Source: Veillonellaceae bacterium | Lineage (GTDB): Bacteria > Bacillota > Negativicutes > Veillonellales > Dialisteraceae | Assembly: GCA_025992895.1 (NCBI GenBank) | Contig: DAJPGA010000001.1 | Location: 1,506,501-1,570,500 of the forward strand | Length of the DNA stretch: 64,000 bases | Direction: 5' to 3' | Shown: piece after piece, positions 62,430-64,000 of the stretch | Position numbering within the stretch: position 1 is the first letter of the stretch | Layout: every line of letters starts with the position of its first letter | Notes under the pieces: model-generated | Databases searched by the model: none | What the model saw: the letters and a program-made list of their open reading frames with translations, nothing else | Told to the model about the DNA's origin: nothing | Position numbers and translations under genes: made by a program

Positions 62430-63380
62430 CTAGCCATTTTCATTTATGATTTTGCCTAAGATATCACTTGTTACATCTACAGCACTGACATTAGCCTTGT
62501 ACTTAGAGAAGATCATTGTCAGATTTTTCTCTGATGCAACCCACCCGGCATCCTTCTGGATATCTGCCATAATCTCAGCCTTCACAGCAGCCATCTGCTT
62601 CTGTTTGGCATCGATTCTTGCATTCCATCCATTATTCCATTCTTCATTATTCGGCAAATTGGCAATCGCAGAATCCGATACACCATTGCTGTACTTCTCA
62701 GCCAGCTCTTTCTTTATTTCTGCTGCTGTGGACGCCGCATAAGATTCCAGCTGGCTTTCAGCAGCTTTTTTAGCATCCTGCATCCGCTTTACCTCTTCAG
62801 GCGTCCATCCTGTCATATCATTCTTTTCACGCTGAATTCTGGCATCCATCAATTCTTCGAGGCGTGCTTTTACTTTATCCTTTTCAGAACCTGAAACACC
62901 CAGAACGGTAAGCTTCATTTGCAAATTTGCCATCTCAGCCCGTTCTTCCGAAGTGAGCCCTTCAAACGAGGTTTCTCCTGATTTATTGTGAGCAGCACTG
63001 ATTTCTGAATAAAGACCAGCAAGCCCTTTGTTCAGCTCATCTTCTTTCATCTTGACTTTCGTCTTGAGCTCATTCTCAGCCGCCAGCTGCACACTTTGAT
63101 CCTGCATAGCCTGCTTAATTTTGGCTTGCTGCGCAGAGATTGCAATCAGACGTTTTCTTTCATTCTGATATTGATCCAGAAGATGATTGTATTCTGTTTC
63201 CAATTTGAAATATTCACTGTATTTAGGATGCGCTTTAACAAGTGTCTCTAAATCGGCCACTCCATACACTGGAGCCGGCGGCGGAGTCTCTTCCTTTTTT
63301 AAACTACACCCAGCCATAATCAGCGAAACCATGACTATTATTATGGCAGCAGCAGAACCCAAACAGTTTCTATTCTTCAT
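62430..63380 (-). CDS. Long OmpH-like lipoprotein
   Basis: A 316-residue protein with a lipobox AGC (Cys near 25: MAGCSLKKEE). After a Pro-rich linker it carries the Skp-like opening YGVADLETLVKAHPKYSEYFKLE and a long coiled coil, about twice the usual length (45-280), ending ANVSAVDVTSDILGKIINENG, the same finish as its neighbours. It looks like an elongated or internally duplicated Skp relative. Function as chaperone is inferred from family. Confidence 0.82.
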   Translation of the reverse strand: MKNRNCLGSAAAIIIVMVSLIMAGCSLKKEETPPPAPVYGVADLETLVKAHPKYSEYFKLETEYNHLLDQYQNERKRLIAISAQQAKIKQAMQDQSVQLAAENELKTKVKMKEDELNKGLAGLYSEISAAHNKSGETSFEGLTSEERAEMANLQMKLTVLGVSGSEKDKVKARLEELMDARIQREKNDMTGWTPEEVKRMQDAKKAAESQLESYAASTAAEIKKELAEKYSNGVSDSAIANLPNNEEWNNGWNARIDAKQKQMAAVKAEIMADIQKDAGWVASEKNLTMIFSKYKANVSAVDVTSDILGKIINENG

Positions 63381-63394
63381 TTTATGTATTCCAG

Positions 63395-63910
63395 TTATTT
63401 ACTAGCGGAAGCGGCAGATGACTGGGCAGCCGTAACTGACTGATTCAATGCATCTGTTACTTCCTTAGTGATATCAGTACCGCCGTAAAGGACTGCGGAT
63501 TTATCAACGACCAGGGATAATCCCTTTTTGGAAGCCACAGACTTGACTGCGCTTGTAACCTGGTCTTCCATATCCTTTTCGATGGATGTTCTCTTCTGAT
63601 TGAACTGCTGCTGCATGTCATTAAAAAGTTTTTCCTTTTCAGCATCGCTCATGCCTGCAGATTTCGCATCAAAGTCCTTCTGCATTTCATCAGCTGTGGA
63701 TTTGAGTTTCTGCTGATAGTCCATTGCCAAAGTACCATTGCTGGAAATGACTTCCCTCTGATCAACGACACCGATATCGGAGGTAGGAGCTGCATTTGCA
63801 GTATCCCCCATGGATACGACTGCCATGGCAGCAACCGAAGCAATAAACACTCCCGCTAAAGCAAATGAAAAAATCTTTACATTTTTCTTATTACCAAGAG
63901 TTGTCATCAT
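63395..63910 (-). CDS. OmpH/Skp family periplasmic chaperone
   Basis: A 171-residue protein with a signal peptide (KIFSFALAGVFIASVAAMAVV..., cleavage after ANAA near 40), the Skp start SDIGVVDQREVISSNGTLAM, a central coiled coil (about 65-120), and the finish SLVVDKSAVLYGGTDITKEVTDALNQ. Unlike its two neighbours it lacks a lipobox, so it is probably soluble in the periplasm. I start at ATG 63910 with an AAGGAGAG site 12 bases ahead; the ATG at 63931 lacks one. Confidence 0.88.
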   Translation of the reverse strand: MMTTLGNKKNVKIFSFALAGVFIASVAAMAVVSMGDTANAAPTSDIGVVDQREVISSNGTLAMDYQQKLKSTADEMQKDFDAKSAGMSDAEKEKLFNDMQQQFNQKRTSIEKDMEDQVTSAVKSVASKKGLSLVVDKSAVLYGGTDITKEVTDALNQSVTAAQSSAASASK

Positions 63911-63937
63911 AATAAAATTACTCTCCTTCATTGATCA

Positions 63938-63970
63938 TGGAATCATAGGCCGTATGGGCCTGTGATTCCA
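63938..63970 (-). other. Strong hairpin upstream of the first ompH gene
   Basis: TGGAATCATAGGCC (63938-63951) pairs with GGCCTGTGATTCCA (63957-63970; one G·U), five-base loop. No T-run follows on the minus strand. It ends about 27 bases before the ompH start, so it may be an attenuator or processing site in a longer transcript from upstream of the window. The last 30 bases of the window show nothing else. Confidence 0.6.
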
Positions 63971-64000
63971 TAATTATATTTTCGACTAAAACCGTATCAT

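Noticed and set aside
1..64000. CRISPR arrays, insertion sequences, prophage or integrative element
   Set aside because: No spaced direct repeats, transposase, integrase or terminal repeats were seen; tRNA genes show no attachment duplicates nearby.

Overview
The window looks like a chromosomal segment of a diderm Firmicute of the class Negativicutes (Veillonellaceae type; I would guess Dialister or a close relative, by inference only). Clostridial-style housekeeping genes (mraZ–rsmH–ftsL, dnaG–rpoD, trmK–nif3, nrdR next to ftsZ, mutS2, tmcAL) sit beside genes for a Gram-negative outer membrane: heptose and heptosyltransferase genes (gmhA, gmhB, waaC-like), lpxD, an LpxL-type acyltransferase, Skp/OmpH-like chaperones and TonB–ExbB–ExbD. 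The DNA is moderately AT-rich. Almost every gene is on the minus strand; only tmcAL, putP and a fumarylacetoacetase-family gene are on the plus strand. I see no insertion sequence, prophage, CRISPR array or integrase.

Layout. 1-5.5 kb: degV (partial), a small unknown gene, mutS2 and a U32 peptidase. 5.7-10.3 kb: PduO-type cobalamin adenosyltransferase, ndk, htpX, tRNA-Pro and the threonine genes UPF0735–hom–thrB. 10.4-14.8 kb: chbG/ydjC, an rRNA/tRNA methyltransferase and the heptose genes, ending at nrdR. 14.9-27.8 kb: a dcw (division and cell wall) cluster read mraZ–rsmH–ftsL–murE–murF–mraY–murD–murG–murC–ddl–ftsQ–ftsZ, without ftsI, ftsW, ftsA or murB. 28-33.3 kb: gluQ, an M16 protease and aspartate kinase. 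33.4-38.2 kb: an apparent operon exbB–exbD–tonB–cbiL–cbiA–cobO. 38.2-43.4 kb: radC, small envelope proteins, tmcAL, putP. 43.5-48.8 kb: rnpB (RNase P RNA), nif3, trmK, a CAU tRNA, rpoD, dnaG. 48.8-57.9 kb: ATP-grasp protein, uppP, secreted proteins, aminotransferase, two flavodoxins, glnS, FAH-family hydrolase. 58-64 kb: MFS exporter, esterase, and the envelope block lpxL–lpxD–ompH–ompH–ompH.

How it fits together. Much of the window builds the envelope: peptidoglycan precursors (mur genes, ddl, mraY, uppP), lipid A (lpxD, lpxL), inner-core heptose (gmhA, gmhB, waaC), periplasmic chaperones, and TonB energy transfer. The TonB genes are joined to corrinoid genes, suggesting a link with cobalamin or its precursors.

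Most interesting points: two genes that look broken by single-base shifts (UPF0735 at an A7 run; ftsL near its end); the missing septal synthase pair FtsI/FtsW, with a perfect 22-bp hairpin where ftsI normally lies; a four-unit, 10-bp-period MraZ operator; a dyad centred on the exbB –35 box; a TonB whose linker is Gly/Ser/Asn rather than Pro-rich; and a possible structured small RNA with its own promoter after uppP. All homology calls come from reading sequences by eye; no database search was run.
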